Shown one piece after another: positions 9,253-18,046 of a stretch of 64,000 nt of DNA. The DNA is taken from assembly GCF_000208385.1 (NCBI RefSeq), contig NC_015436.1, forward strand, positions 248,001 to 312,000. Direction: 5' to 3'. The notes under the pieces are model-generated. The model saw nothing but the letters and a program-made list of their open reading frames with translations. It was not told where the DNA came from and ran no database searches. Within the stretch, counting starts at the first letter, position 1. Each line of letters starts with the position of its first letter. Made by a program: the position numbers and the translations under genes. The stretch comes from Parasphaerochaeta coccoides DSM 17374. Lineage in GTDB: Bacteria; Spirochaetota; Spirochaetia; Sphaerochaetales; Sphaerochaetaceae.

Positions 9253-10383
9253 ATGAAGAAGACTGTTTTCAGCTATGGGATGACTGCAATTCTTGTTGTG
9301 CTGTTCACGCTGTTTCTGACAGCTTGTCCAGGGGAGTCAAACTCGTCCGCCAAGGTCACAGCAATTTCTGCCGGAGGTTATCACACGATGATCCTGAAGA
9401 AGGACGGCACGCTCTGGGCGACTGGAAGCAACTATTCTGGTGCACTGGGTATCGGTAATAACGAAAACAAAAAAACGCCCGTGCTGGTTATGCCTGATGT
9501 CGCGGCAGTTTCCGCTGGAGAGAGTCACACGATGATCCTGAAGAATGACGGGACACTTTGGGCTACAGGAAAAAACTTCTTTGGACAATTGGGTGACGGC
9601 GCTACGGATCAGGCAGACAAAAATACACCCGTACAGATAATGACTGATGTCGCGTCAGTCTCCGCTGGAGGCGACCACACGATGATTGTGAAGACGGACG
9701 GCACTCTCTGGGCGACTGGACGGAATGATTTTGGCCAACTGGGTGACGGCACTAGGGATGGCAGAAGCACGCCCGTGCGGGTCATGACTGATGTCGCGTC
9801 TGTCTCCGCCGGATACGCTCATACCATGATATTGAAAAAAAACGGCACGCTCTGGGTGACTGGATGGAACAATGTTGGTCAACTGGGGGATGGTACGTGG
9901 GGCTATAAGTTTACACCTAAGCAGATTATGACTGATGTCGCGGCGGTTTCCGCTGGAGACAGGCACACGATGATCCTGAAGAAGGACGGGACGCTCTGGG
10001 CGACTGGATTCAACCTCGATGGTCAACTGGGGGATGGCACTGATAAGAACCACAAAAACACGCCCGTGCGGGTCATGACTGATGTCGCGGCGGTTTCCGC
10101 TGGAGACAGGCACACGATGATTCTGAAGAAGGACGGGACGCTCTGGGCGACTGGATACAACGGGGGTGGACAATTGGGGGATGGCACTGATGAGGACCAC
10201 AAAAGCACGCCCGTGAAGGTCACGTCCATGGGGACTAATGTCGCGTCTGTCTCCGCTGGAGGCGACTACACGATGATTGTGAAAAAAAACGGGACGCTCT
10301 GGGCGACAGGAAGGAACGCTGATGGTCAACTGGGTGTCGGCGATACGACTAACAGAATCACGCCCGTGAAAATTATACTCTGA
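9253..10383 (+). CDS. RCC1-repeat lipoprotein, copy 1
   Basis: 376-residue predicted lipoprotein: signal peptide MKKTVFSYGMTAILVVLFTL ending in lipobox LTAC (Cys about 26), then seven RCC1-type repeats of about 50 residues. Each contains 'SAGxxHTMIxKxDGTLWATGxN..GQLGxG', so a seven-bladed beta-propeller is expected. RCC1 repeats mediate protein binding; the bacterial function is unknown. The start at 9253 is set by GGGAGG, 8 nt upstream, and by the signal peptide; the frame continues upstream to 9163 without support. It is nearly identical in parts to the next copy, and adjacent repeats 5 and 6 look recently duplicated. Confidence 0.88.
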   Translation: MKKTVFSYGMTAILVVLFTLFLTACPGESNSSAKVTAISAGGYHTMILKKDGTLWATGSNYSGALGIGNNENKKTPVLVMPDVAAVSAGESHTMILKNDGTLWATGKNFFGQLGDGATDQADKNTPVQIMTDVASVSAGGDHTMIVKTDGTLWATGRNDFGQLGDGTRDGRSTPVRVMTDVASVSAGYAHTMILKKNGTLWVTGWNNVGQLGDGTWGYKFTPKQIMTDVAAVSAGDRHTMILKKDGTLWATGFNLDGQLGDGTDKNHKNTPVRVMTDVAAVSAGDRHTMILKKDGTLWATGYNGGGQLGDGTDEDHKSTPVKVTSMGTNVASVSAGGDYTMIVKKNGTLWATGRNADGQLGVGDTTNRITPVKIIL

Positions 10384-10449
10384 ACCTCCGCCATCATGTT
10401 GTGACGGAAGATGCAAAAAGAGACCATCGCACGGCGATGGCCTCTGAAA

Positions 10450-10640
10450 ACAATGTTGCCAATGCCTTGTTGATTGGAGGGGCAAAGGTAGGGATGGATG
10501 TGACTGTTCCCTGATTCCGCGTTGCTTGAGATGAGAGGCTTTCTCCTATTGCCGCTGCTTCCGGTTCCTTCTTGTCCGTAGAGGAAAATCCGTATGCGGC
10601 GGTGATGGTCGCGTCCTTGAGCGACAAGCTCCCTCGATGA
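10450..10640 (+). pseudogene. Degraded duplicate of the argF 3' region
   Basis: 10450-10613 aligns with argF from 8655 onward, and 10608-10640 with the argF 3' end including its stop (cctcgatga). Three lesions separate it from argF: loss of about 21 bp after GTGACTGTT, a 5-bp insertion after CTTGAGA, and loss of about 307 bp between two copies of GGCGGTGA (argF 8818 and 9125 regions). No intact frame remains. The sequence after it (10641-10707) is the duplicated RCC1 promoter region, nearly identical to 9167-9233. Confidence 0.92.
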
Positions 10641-10809
10641 TTTTCTTCACGCACTATTGTTTTTGTGATATCGTCCGTTGTCTATTTGTGATAAGATTTT
10701 AAATCAGAAGGGTGGGAAGCCGATTGGCAGTGGAACTGAAAGCGTAATTACCGGTGATTGACAATCGGCGTTCTCCTTGGGTGGGTTCTGTACCAAGGGA
10801 GGTATCTTT

Positions 10810-11934
10810 ATGAAGAAGACTGTTTTCAGATATGGGATGACTGCAATTCTTGTTGTGCTGTTCACGCTGTTTCTGACAGCTTGTCCAGGGGAGCCAAAAC
10901 CATCCGCCAAAGTCACAGCAATTTCCGCCGGACTCTATCACACGATGATCCTGAAGAATGATGGCACGCTCTGGGCGACAGGAGACAACTGGTATGGACA
11001 GTTGGGGGATGGCACTGATGAGGACAAATACACGCCCGTGAGGGTCATGACTGATGTCGCGGCAGTTTCCGCCGGAAACAGTCACACGATGATCCTGAAG
11101 AATGACGGAACACTTTGGGCTACAGGAAAAAACTTCTTTGGACAATTGGGTGACGGCGCTACGGATCAGGCAGACAAAAATACACCCGTACAGATAATGA
11201 CTGATGTCGCGTCAGTCTCCGCTGGAAATGAGCACACGATGATTGTGAAAAAAGATGGGACGCTCTGGGGAACAGGATACAACACTCCTGGTCAACTGGG
11301 TGATGGTACGTGGATCAATAAGGTTACACCTGAGCAGATTATGACTGATGTCGCTTCTGTCTCCGCCGGATACGCTCATACCATGATATTGAAAAAAGAC
11401 GGCACGCTCTGGGCGACTGGACGGAACAATGATGGTCAACTGGGTGATGGTACGTGGAGCAGTAAGGATACACCTGAGCAGATTATGACTGATGTCGCGG
11501 CGGTCTTTGCCGGATACGCTCATACCATGATAGTGAAAAAAGACGACACGCTCTGGGCGACTGGACAGAACAATGCGGGTCAACTGGGTGATGGTAGTAT
11601 GACCAGCAAAAACACGCCCGTGCAGGTTTCGTCCATGGGTTCTGATGTCGCAACTGTCTCCGTCGGAGACAATCATACCATGATTCTGAAAAAGGACGGC
11701 ACGCTATTGGCGACTGGATACAACTATTATGGCCAACTGGGTATCGGTAATAATGAAGACAAAAGCACGCCCGTGCAGGTCATGACTGATGTCGCGTCTG
11801 TTTCCGCCGGAGGCAGTCACACCATGATATTGAAAAAAGATGGGACGCTCTGGGGAACAGGATATAACATTGAGGGTCAACTGGGTAATGGTACTCCGGA
11901 CGACACAAGCACGCCCGTGAAGATTATACTCTGA
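10810..11934 (+). CDS. RCC1-repeat lipoprotein, copy 2
   Basis: 374-residue paralogue of the 9253 gene: the same signal peptide (MKKTVFRYGMTAILVVLFTL), lipobox LTAC and seven RCC1 repeats. The signal-peptide region and the block encoding 'KNFFGQLGDGATDQADKNTP' are almost base-identical between the two genes, while other blades differ in their loops. This indicates duplication followed by divergence or blade shuffling. The start at 10810 is backed by GGGAGG 7 nt upstream. The loops between HTMI and GTLWATG motifs vary most, as expected for a binding surface. The partner is unknown; surface or periplasmic location is inferred from the lipobox. Confidence 0.87.
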   Translation: MKKTVFRYGMTAILVVLFTLFLTACPGEPKPSAKVTAISAGLYHTMILKNDGTLWATGDNWYGQLGDGTDEDKYTPVRVMTDVAAVSAGNSHTMILKNDGTLWATGKNFFGQLGDGATDQADKNTPVQIMTDVASVSAGNEHTMIVKKDGTLWGTGYNTPGQLGDGTWINKVTPEQIMTDVASVSAGYAHTMILKKDGTLWATGRNNDGQLGDGTWSSKDTPEQIMTDVAAVFAGYAHTMIVKKDDTLWATGQNNAGQLGDGSMTSKNTPVQVSSMGSDVATVSVGDNHTMILKKDGTLLATGYNYYGQLGIGNNEDKSTPVQVMTDVASVSAGGSHTMILKKDGTLWGTGYNIEGQLGNGTPDDTSTPVKIIL

Positions 11935-12033
11935 ACCTCCGCCATCATGGTGTGACGGAAGATGCAAAAAGAGACCATCGCACGGCGATGGCCTCTGAAA
12001 ACAATGCACCAGTGGAGAGAGCTGGTTTTGTTT

Positions 12034-12477
12034 CTATTTCTGCAATGTAGCCTTGAGCATCCAGATCTGCTTCTGGATACGGCTGATGATGCCGCTGTAC
12101 AGGTCTTCGGTCGCATAGTCGTCAGCCTCAGCAGCAGCGGCCTTGGCTGCACTGTATTCCTTGTTCAGGGCTTCAAAGTCCTTCAGGATTATGGAAAGGC
12201 TTTCTTCAGCGCTGAATGAATCCTTCGTTTCCTCGGAGAAAGACGTGAGTTTCTTGAACTGGTCAATGGTCACAGGGGGTTTGTCACCAAGTTGCAGGAG
12301 TCTCTCGGCGAAAGCATCGAAATCCTCGGAAAGCTCGTCATAGTATTCCTCAAGCAACACATGCGTGGCTTTGAATTGGGGTCCGTAGACATTCCAGTGT
12401 AGATTGTGGAACTTGCTCCACAGGACGAAACTGTCGGCGGTATGTTTTTTCAACGCGTCACTGATTTTTTTGTTCAT
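12034..12477 (-). CDS. dps: Dps-family ferritin-like DNA-protection protein
   Basis: 147 residues. It carries the Dps di-iron signature across two helices, 'LWSKFHNLHWNVYGPQF' and 'YYDELSEDFDAFAERLLQLG', where His, Asp and Glu bind iron at the subunit interface. Dps dodecamers oxidise Fe(II) with H2O2 and store iron. The start at 12477 is chosen because GGAGG lies 8 nt upstream; an in-frame ATG 15 nt earlier overlaps that site. The gene is preceded by a strong sigma-54 promoter (12506-12523) and is divergent from a sigma-54 activator gene. That is unusual, since dps is normally under PerR, OxyR or stress sigma factors. Confidence 0.93.
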   Translation of the reverse strand: MNKKISDALKKHTADSFVLWSKFHNLHWNVYGPQFKATHVLLEEYYDELSEDFDAFAERLLQLGDKPPVTIDQFKKLTSFSEETKDSFSAEESLSIILKDFEALNKEYSAAKAAAAEADDYATEDLYSGIISRIQKQIWMLKATLQK

Positions 12478-12505
12478 GATAATATCCTCCATGTATTTAT
12501 TATGT

Positions 12506-12523
12506 TAGCAATGAACGTGCCAA
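12506..12523 (-). promoter_or_regulatory. Sigma-54 (-24/-12) promoter of the dps gene
   Basis: Minus-strand TTGGCACGTTCATTGCTA matches the consensus TTGGCACG-N4-TTGCW at every defined position, with GG and GC separated by exactly 10 nt. The start site would fall near 12497, about 20 nt before the dps ATG, leaving room for its GGAGG site. The divergent gene at 12689 encodes a sigma-54 activator with an intact GAFTGA motif, and paired repeats lie about 125-160 bp upstream of the start site. Confidence 0.85.
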
Positions 12524-12620
12524 CTTTCATATGTGAATATATAACCATAGAGAATATAAGTAAATAGCAAACAAAAGAGATTATCTGGTCACTAATTTCT
12601 CGGAAAAGGTCTTTATTTTC

Positions 12621-12656
12621 ACCGAAATATCGGTGTAATATAAACGAAATATCGGT
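12621..12656. promoter_or_regulatory. Paired direct repeats, likely upstream activator site
   Basis: ACCGAAATATCGGT (12621-12634) and AACGAAATATCGGT (12643-12656) are direct repeats whose starts are 22 bp apart, two helical turns. Each is a partial dyad (ACCGA...TCGGT). A third partial copy, TTTTCGGT, ends at 12673. They lie between dps and the activator gene at 12689, in the right place for enhancer binding at the dps promoter and autoregulation of the activator. Confidence 0.7.
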
Positions 12657-12688
12657 ACATCTGTATTTTCGGTGAGAAGGGGGGAGGC

Positions 12689-14191
12689 ATGGACAATTTG
12701 CCAACAAACATGATGGGTGACATGATGGGAGTCGTCAGCCTGGCACCGGAAAAGACCATGCGCATCGTACTGGACGCCCTTCATGAACTGGTTGACTATG
12801 AGCTGGCGGTGGTGATGAGTTACGATGGCGCGGATACCTTGAGGGTACATTCCGCTGTCGGACCATTGGCAACACATCGACTCGATGGATTTTCCCTGTC
12901 CTTGGACAAACGTCCTGACTTGAAGGAATTGTTGCATCTTGGAGTTCCCCACTTGTTTGATGAGGAGAAGGAACATGTGGATACCTATGAGGCACTACTG
13001 GACTTGCCCGACGAGCATTCCTGCATGGTTGCTCCGTTGGAACTGGACGGACAGACGGTGGGCATGATGACGCTGGACAACAGGCGGTGCGGTGCTTTCT
13101 CATCTGATATCATAGGATTCATCCATGTAATCAGCCGGCTCATTGCCGTTGCCCTTACCCAGAGTGAAAACGCCCGTTTCCTTCGGGAAAGCAATGCCCG
13201 GCTTCTGGCGGAACGCAATCGTCTGCTGGAGAAGGATGCTGATGCCTTTGCGCATTTTATCGGGTCTTCTGTGAAATGGGAGGCTGTGAAGGAGCATATC
13301 AAGCTGGTTGCCGCCACGGATTCTTCCGTCCTGCTGCTCGGAGAGACAGGAACCGGCAAGGAGGAAGCCGCGCGAGCCATCCATAAACTGTCCGCCTATG
13401 CCGGAGGTCCCTTTGTGGCGGTGAACTGTTCCGCTTTGCCTGCGTCCTTGGCGGAGAGCGAGTTGTTCGGTCATGAGAAAGGAGCTTTTACCGGAGCGCA
13501 GGCGATGCGCAAAGGGCGTTTTGAGCTTGCTGACGGAGGAACCCTTTTCTTGGATGAGATAGGAGAACTGCCCATGGAACTCCAGCCCAAGTTGTTGCGC
13601 GCCTTGCAGGAAGGATGCTTCGAGCGGGTCGGAGGGGAGCATACCGTGCGGGTGAACGTGCGCATCATTGCGGCGACTCATGTTGATTTAGCCGCAGCGG
13701 TTTCCAAAGGAAATTTCCGCGAAGACCTCTATTACCGCATCTCCGTATTCCCCATTACGTTGCCTGCTTTGAGGGAAAGAGGAAATGACGTGATTATCCT
13801 GGCAGAGTATTTTGCGTCACAGATGCGGCATCGTTCAGGATGGGGCGGCCTATACTTCACTCATGATGCGCTTCACGCTCTCCTTGCCCGGCCATGGAAA
13901 GGCAATGTCCGTGAGTTGCGCAACACCATGGAGCGGGCAGCAATCCTTGCCCGTGGCGGGGAGCTTACCGCAGAAATGATTACGGGTTCCGGGGTCTCAT
14001 CACCCCCTGTCTTGAATTTCCCATCCGGCGGGGAGGGCTTCATGAGCCTGATGGACATGGAGAGGAACTACATCTCCCATGTGCTGTCATTGTGCGCCGG
14101 ACGGGTCTATGGAGAAAAGGGAGCGGCAGTGAAGCTGGGACTAAAGCCATCGACCTTGCAGAGCCGCATGAAAAAGCTGGGACTGACCTGA
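12689..14191 (+). CDS. Sigma-54-dependent activator, GAF-AAA+-HTH, NorR/FhlA-like
   Basis: 500 residues. An N-terminal GAF-type sensor (about 20-165) leads through a coiled-coil linker (about 170-195) to an AAA+ domain with Walker A GETGTGKE, the sigma-54 contact motif 'ESELFGHEKGAFTGA' and Walker B 'GGTLFLDEIGEL'. A Fis-type HTH lies at the C-terminus ('GAAVKLGLKPSTLQSRMKKLG'). Length and layout match NorR (nitric-oxide sensor); the HTH also resembles FhlA. It is divergent from dps, so the likely target is that sigma-54 promoter. The signal is unknown; NO or another redox cue is an inference. GGGGGGAGG precedes the start. Confidence 0.9.
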   Translation: MDNLPTNMMGDMMGVVSLAPEKTMRIVLDALHELVDYELAVVMSYDGADTLRVHSAVGPLATHRLDGFSLSLDKRPDLKELLHLGVPHLFDEEKEHVDTYEALLDLPDEHSCMVAPLELDGQTVGMMTLDNRRCGAFSSDIIGFIHVISRLIAVALTQSENARFLRESNARLLAERNRLLEKDADAFAHFIGSSVKWEAVKEHIKLVAATDSSVLLLGETGTGKEEAARAIHKLSAYAGGPFVAVNCSALPASLAESELFGHEKGAFTGAQAMRKGRFELADGGTLFLDEIGELPMELQPKLLRALQEGCFERVGGEHTVRVNVRIIAATHVDLAAAVSKGNFREDLYYRISVFPITLPALRERGNDVIILAEYFASQMRHRSGWGGLYFTHDALHALLARPWKGNVRELRNTMERAAILARGGELTAEMITGSGVSSPPVLNFPSGGEGFMSLMDMERNYISHVLSLCAGRVYGEKGAAVKLGLKPSTLQSRMKKLGLT

Positions 14192-14491
14192 TGGTTCCAT
14201 TGATGTGTTATTGATGAAGGCAAGAGCAGATTGATAATGTAATCAGGCAGACAAAGGTGATTTTTGTTATAGAGGGTATGCTCATCAATGCTCCGGAATA
14301 ATTTTAATCTTCGTAATCCCTCGGAAGTGGGTCTAAAGGGTTTTTCTTCCATAAAAGAATTTTTCTCATGTGTTTCCCTGCGTCTTTCATTGCCGTTTAT
14401 CTTCTGTCCTTAGTATATTGACCAAGTACAGAGAGCTTTGCCAGAGGCTTCTGCATGATCATGCCTCCATCATCGACCACACCATGAGTGA

Positions 14492-14520
14492 TTGAAAATC
14501 CTTATGAATTTCAAGATAAA
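14492..14520 (+). promoter_or_regulatory. Candidate promoter of clpB, and the 14192-14541 gap
   Basis: TTGAAA (14492-14497), a 17-bp spacer, GATAAA (14515-14520), about 22 nt before the clpB ATG. The rest of the 350-bp gap is AT-rich with no recognisable gene. I looked for a CIRCE element (TTAGCACTC-N9-GAGTGCTAA) and saw none, so HrcA control is not supported here. Confidence 0.4.
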
Positions 14521-14541
14521 AGATGAGAGGAATACTGAAGA

Positions 14542-17148
14542 ATGAATAGTGAAAAAATGACCGTCAAATTACGCGAGGCTCTGCAAGCCGCGGATTCCCT
14601 TGCCTATGAGAACGGCAACCCTGAGATTGATACAACGCACCTCATGCTTGCCTTGGCACGCCAGCAGGAAGGCTTGACGCGTCCCTTGTTTGACAGGATG
14701 GGATACGGGGGTTCCCGTTTAGAGGCCGATTTGACCCAGATGCTTTCACGTATGCCAAAATCCTACGGAGGATCGATGCAGCGGGGACTGTCCGGGAGGC
14801 TGACCAACCAGCTTTATGCTGCTGAAAAGATAGCAAAGGAGTTCAAGGACGACTACACCAGTGCCGAACACTTCATCATGGCAGCGGTGGATGATTCGGG
14901 CCCGGTGGCTGATTTGTTGAAGAAAAACGGCATCACCCGTGATGTCGTGATGAAGGCGCTTCAAAGCATCCGCGGTACACAACGTGTCACCGACGAAGAT
15001 CCGGAGAGTCGCTATCAGTCCCTGGACAAGTACACGAAGGATATGACCACTCTTGCCCGTCAGGGGAAGATTGACCCCGTCATCGGGCGTGACGAGGAAA
15101 TCCGCCGCGTCATGCAGGTTCTCAGCCGCAGAACCAAAAACAACCCTGTACTCATTGGTGAGCCGGGTGTCGGAAAGACAGCAATTGTCGAAGGACTTGC
15201 CCAGCGGATAGTGAACGGTGATGTCCCGGAATCACTCAAGGATAAACGTCTGCTGTCCTTGGATGTCGGCGCACTTGTGGCGGGAGCCAAGTTCCGCGGG
15301 GAATTTGAGGAAAGACTCAAGGCGGTCGTAGCCGAAGTCACTGCCTCCATAGGTAAAATCATCCTGTTCATCGATGAACTGCATACCATTGTAGGGGCGG
15401 GAGCCGCCGAAGGTTCAACTGACGCTTCCAACTTAATCAAACCAGCCTTGGCGCGTGGGGAACTTCATGCTATCGGAGCTACCACGCTGGACGAGTACCG
15501 CAAGTACATCGAGACGGACAAAGCCTTGGAAAGACGTTTTCAGCCGGTATACACCAAGGAACCGAGCGTTGAGGACACCATTGCCATTCTACGCGGTTTA
15601 AAGGAACGCTATGAAGTTCATCATGGCGTGAGGATTAAGGACGAGGCGCTTGTCGCTGCGGCCACACTGAGCAACCGATACATCACCAACAGGTTCCTGC
15701 CTGACAAGGCGATTGACCTTGTGGACGAGGCGGCCAGCCAGCTCAAGATGGAGATAGAGAGCCAGCCTGTGGAGCTGGATCAGATTGAGCGCAGGATACT
15801 CCAGTTGAACATTGAGCAACAGGCGTTGAATCGTGAAAACGACCATACGTCTGTCAAGCGGATGGAGAAAATTAAGGAAGAACTCAGTGAGCTACAGGGA
15901 AAGCGGAATGTCATGCATGCCCAGTGGACCAATGAGCGGGATGCCATAGGTACGATTCGCGCCAAGAAAGAAGAACTTGAAAACCTCCGCATTGAAGAAC
16001 ATCGTGCCGAGAGGAACGGCAATCTTTCACGTGCGGCGGAACTTCGGCATGGCCTGATACCCGCGCTGCAAGCGGAAATCGGGAAGCTGAACAAAACTCT
16101 TGAGTCCCATCAGGAATCAGGGCGCCTGCTCCGTGAGGAAGTGTCGGAGGATGACATCGCCCGCATCGTGAGCAACTGGACAGGTGTACCCGTCGCCAAG
16201 ATGATGGGCAGCGAGATGGATAAATACCGGAATCTTGAAAAGATTTTGTCTGAGAAGGTCATTGGGCAAGATGCCGCCATCAGTGCCGTGGCACATGCCA
16301 TCCGGCGCAACAAGGCTGGCATAGGGGACGAACACAGACCCTTGGGAACTTTTCTCTTTGCCGGTCCGACCGGAGTGGGAAAAACGGAATTGGCAAAAGT
16401 GCTTGCCAGTTTCCTTTTCGATGACGAAAAGGCGTTGACCCGCATTGATATGAGCGAGTACATGGAGAAATACTCTGTCAGTCGTCTTATCGGAGCTCCT
16501 CCCGGATATGTGGGATACGACCAAGGCGGACAGCTTACGGAAATAGTGCGCAGGCGTCCGTATTCGGTCATCCTGTTCGATGAGGTTGAGAAAGCTCATC
16601 CGGATGTATTCAACGTACTTCTGCAAGTCTTTGATGACGGCAGGCTGACTGACGGACAGGGAAGGGTGGTTGACTTTACCAACACAATCATCATCATGAC
16701 GAGCAACCTGGGAAGCCAGCAGATATTGGAGGCCAGGAGCGCCGAGGAGTCCCGTATCGCCGTGGAACAGGTGATTTATGCTTCGTTCAAACCTGAGTTC
16801 ATCAACCGCATTGATGAAATCATCGTATTCAACCGATTGGGACGCGAGCAGATACACCGGATTATCGGTCTGCAACTTGAGCTGCTTTCATGGCGGCTTG
16901 CCCGGCGTGGGTTCATCTTGAAGTGGGATGACAGCGTGACGGACTACATAGCTTCTATCGGGTATGATGAAAATTTTGGTGCGCGTCCGGTCAAAAGAGC
17001 TATCCAAAATGCCATTGAAAACCCGTTGGCGGTCAGGCTTCTGGGCGGGGATGTTGCCGAAGGTTCCGTCATTGCGCTTTCCGTAAAGGATGGGGATGTG
17101 ACAATCAGCATCACTGATGCGCCTGGCGGAACGTCTGTGGAAGGTTAA
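14542..17148 (+). CDS. clpB: ATP-dependent disaggregase ClpB
   Basis: 868-residue Hsp100 chaperone that, with DnaK, pulls polypeptides out of aggregates. Domains in order: N-terminal double Clp repeat (1-145), AAA+ 1 with Walker A GEPGVGKT and '[13 protein letters not shown]', coiled-coil middle domain (about 400-530), AAA+ 2 with Walker [10 protein letters not shown] and '[15 protein letters not shown]', and a C-terminal domain. The middle domain distinguishes it from ClpA/ClpC. Full length, with GAGAGGAA upstream. It appears monocistronic. Confidence 0.97.
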   Translation: MNSEKMTVKLREALQAADSLAYENGNPEIDTTHLMLALARQQEGLTRPLFDRMGYGGSRLEADLTQMLSRMPKSYGGSMQRGLSGRLTNQLYAAEKIAKEFKDDYTSAEHFIMAAVDDSGPVADLLKKNGITRDVVMKALQSIRGTQRVTDEDPESRYQSLDKYTKDMTTLARQGKIDPVIGRDEEIRRVMQVLSRRTKNNPVLIGEPGVGKTAIVEGLAQRIVNGDVPESLKDKRLLSLDVGALVAGAKFRGEFEERLKAVVAEVTASIGKIILFIDELHTIVGAGAAEGSTDASNLIKPALARGELHAIGATTLDEYRKYIETDKALERRFQPVYTKEPSVEDTIAILRGLKERYEVHHGVRIKDEALVAAATLSNRYITNRFLPDKAIDLVDEAASQLKMEIESQPVELDQIERRILQLNIEQQALNRENDHTSVKRMEKIKEELSELQGKRNVMHAQWTNERDAIGTIRAKKEELENLRIEEHRAERNGNLSRAAELRHGLIPALQAEIGKLNKTLESHQESGRLLREEVSEDDIARIVSNWTGVPVAKMMGSEMDKYRNLEKILSEKVIGQDAAISAVAHAIRRNKAGIGDEHRPLGTFLFAGPTGVGKTELAKVLASFLFDDEKALTRIDMSEYMEKYSVSRLIGAPPGYVGYDQGGQLTEIVRRRPYSVILFDEVEKAHPDVFNVLLQVFDDGRLTDGQGRVVDFTNTIIIMTSNLGSQQILEARSAEESRIAVEQVIYASFKPEFINRIDEIIVFNRLGREQIHRIIGLQLELLSWRLARRGFILKWDDSVTDYIASIGYDENFGARPVKRAIQNAIENPLAVRLLGGDVAEGSVIALSVKDGDVTISITDAPGGTSVEG

Positions 17149-17225
17149 GAAAGTTTAAGAGACGGAAGCGCAAGGGGAATCTTGAGCAGAAATCCAACTT
17201 GACGATATACTGATTTTACATGTCC

Positions 17226-17259
17226 GGGGGATGTCGCAATAGATTTTGCGGCATCCTCC
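17226..17259 (+). terminator. Strong hairpin between clpB and the DUF554 gene
   Basis: GGATGTCGCAA (17229-17239) pairs with TTGCGGCATCC (17246-17256), and the stem extends outward by GGG with the following TCC, giving about 14 pairs with a 6-nt loop. No T-run follows, so it may be a rho-independent-like stop, an mRNA stabiliser or a leader element. Confidence 0.4.
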
Positions 17260-17299
17260 TTCCATAGTCAGCCTATGTACCGTACCGGGAGGAAGGAGC

Positions 17300-18025
17300 A
17301 TGGTCGCCGTCTTCATCAACAGCATTGCTGTCATCGTGGGTTCCTGCATAGGACTTCTTGTCAAGAAAAGAATCTCCGGACATTTTCGTTCCGTGGTGTT
17401 TTCCGCTTCCGGCCTTGTCACCTTGATAATCGGAATATCGATGGCGTTGGGAACTCAGAGCTATCTCATCATGATATTTTCCGTCGCCTTGGGAGGCATG
17501 TGCGGGTATGCTCTGCGTATTGAGGATCACATCCTGTCTCTCGGCGACAAGTTCCAGAAACATCCGGTTGAAAGCGTCTCCACGGAAGAAGAAGGCAAGC
17601 AGGGCTTTGGATTCGGTTTTCTTACGGCCTCGGTTCTTTTCTGCTCTGGAGCCATGGCAGTCGTCGGGTCAATCGACGTCGGGGTGCGGGGAGATTATTC
17701 ACTGATTATGCTGAAATCGGTGATGGACGGTGCCATGGCCATCATCTTGGCCGCAGCCTACGGGTCAGGGGTCATGGCATCGGCCATTTCTATCTTCGTC
17801 TATCAAGGCTTCTTTACCGTGGCAGGTTCATGGCTGGAGCCTCTCATGGGAGAGAAGGGCATAGCCGAACTGGCGGCCGTGGGAGGCGTCCTGCTGTTGA
17901 TGATTGGGTTCAATCTGTTGGAAATAAAGAAATTCAAGACAGGAAATTTTCTGCCTGCTCTGATTCTTGCTCCCATATTTACCGCCGTATCGCCATGGTT
18001 GAGCGGACTTTTCGGCCTTTCCTGA
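17300..18025 (+). CDS. DUF554 family membrane protein
   Basis: 241 residues with about seven hydrophobic segments; 'NSIAVIVGSCIGLLVKK' at the N-terminus and 'LFCSGAMAVVGSI' in the middle are typical of DUF554 (YdfK/YqgA family), thought to be transport-related but without an established function. The start at 17300 follows GGGAGGAAGGAG, a strong ribosome-binding site; an upstream in-frame extension to 17246 lies in the hairpin region and is unlikely. It is alone between clpB and a convergent peptidase gene. Confidence 0.87.
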   Translation: MVAVFINSIAVIVGSCIGLLVKKRISGHFRSVVFSASGLVTLIIGISMALGTQSYLIMIFSVALGGMCGYALRIEDHILSLGDKFQKHPVESVSTEEEGKQGFGFGFLTASVLFCSGAMAVVGSIDVGVRGDYSLIMLKSVMDGAMAIILAAAYGSGVMASAISIFVYQGFFTVAGSWLEPLMGEKGIAELAAVGGVLLLMIGFNLLEIKKFKTGNFLPALILAPIFTAVSPWLSGLFGLS

Positions 18026-18046
18026 TTCTGTTTTTCTATTTTCAGG

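Larger units (their letters stand above)
10450..12000 (+). repeat. Second unit of a tandem duplication (argF 3' end + RCC1 gene + 70-bp tail)
   Basis: The unit 8655-10449 is repeated here. ACAATG is found at 8655 (inside argF), 10450 and 12001, exactly at the start, junction and end of the duplication, so 6-bp homology joined the copies. The 70-bp tail after each RCC1 gene (10384-10449 and 11935-12000) is nearly identical and contains the hairpin CCATCGC/GCGATGG. The second unit has an extra 83 bp (10708-10790) absent from the first, carrying the inverted repeat GCCGATTG/CAATCGGC. Confidence 0.88.

Noticed and set aside
9360-11930. Regular direct repeats that might suggest a CRISPR array
   Set aside because: The period is about 150 bp and the repeats translate in frame as RCC1 blades; there are no short palindromic repeats with unique 30-40 bp spacers and no cas genes.
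14192-14541. CIRCE element before clpB
   Set aside because: No TTAGCACTC-N9-GAGTGCTAA-like inverted repeat in the gap.
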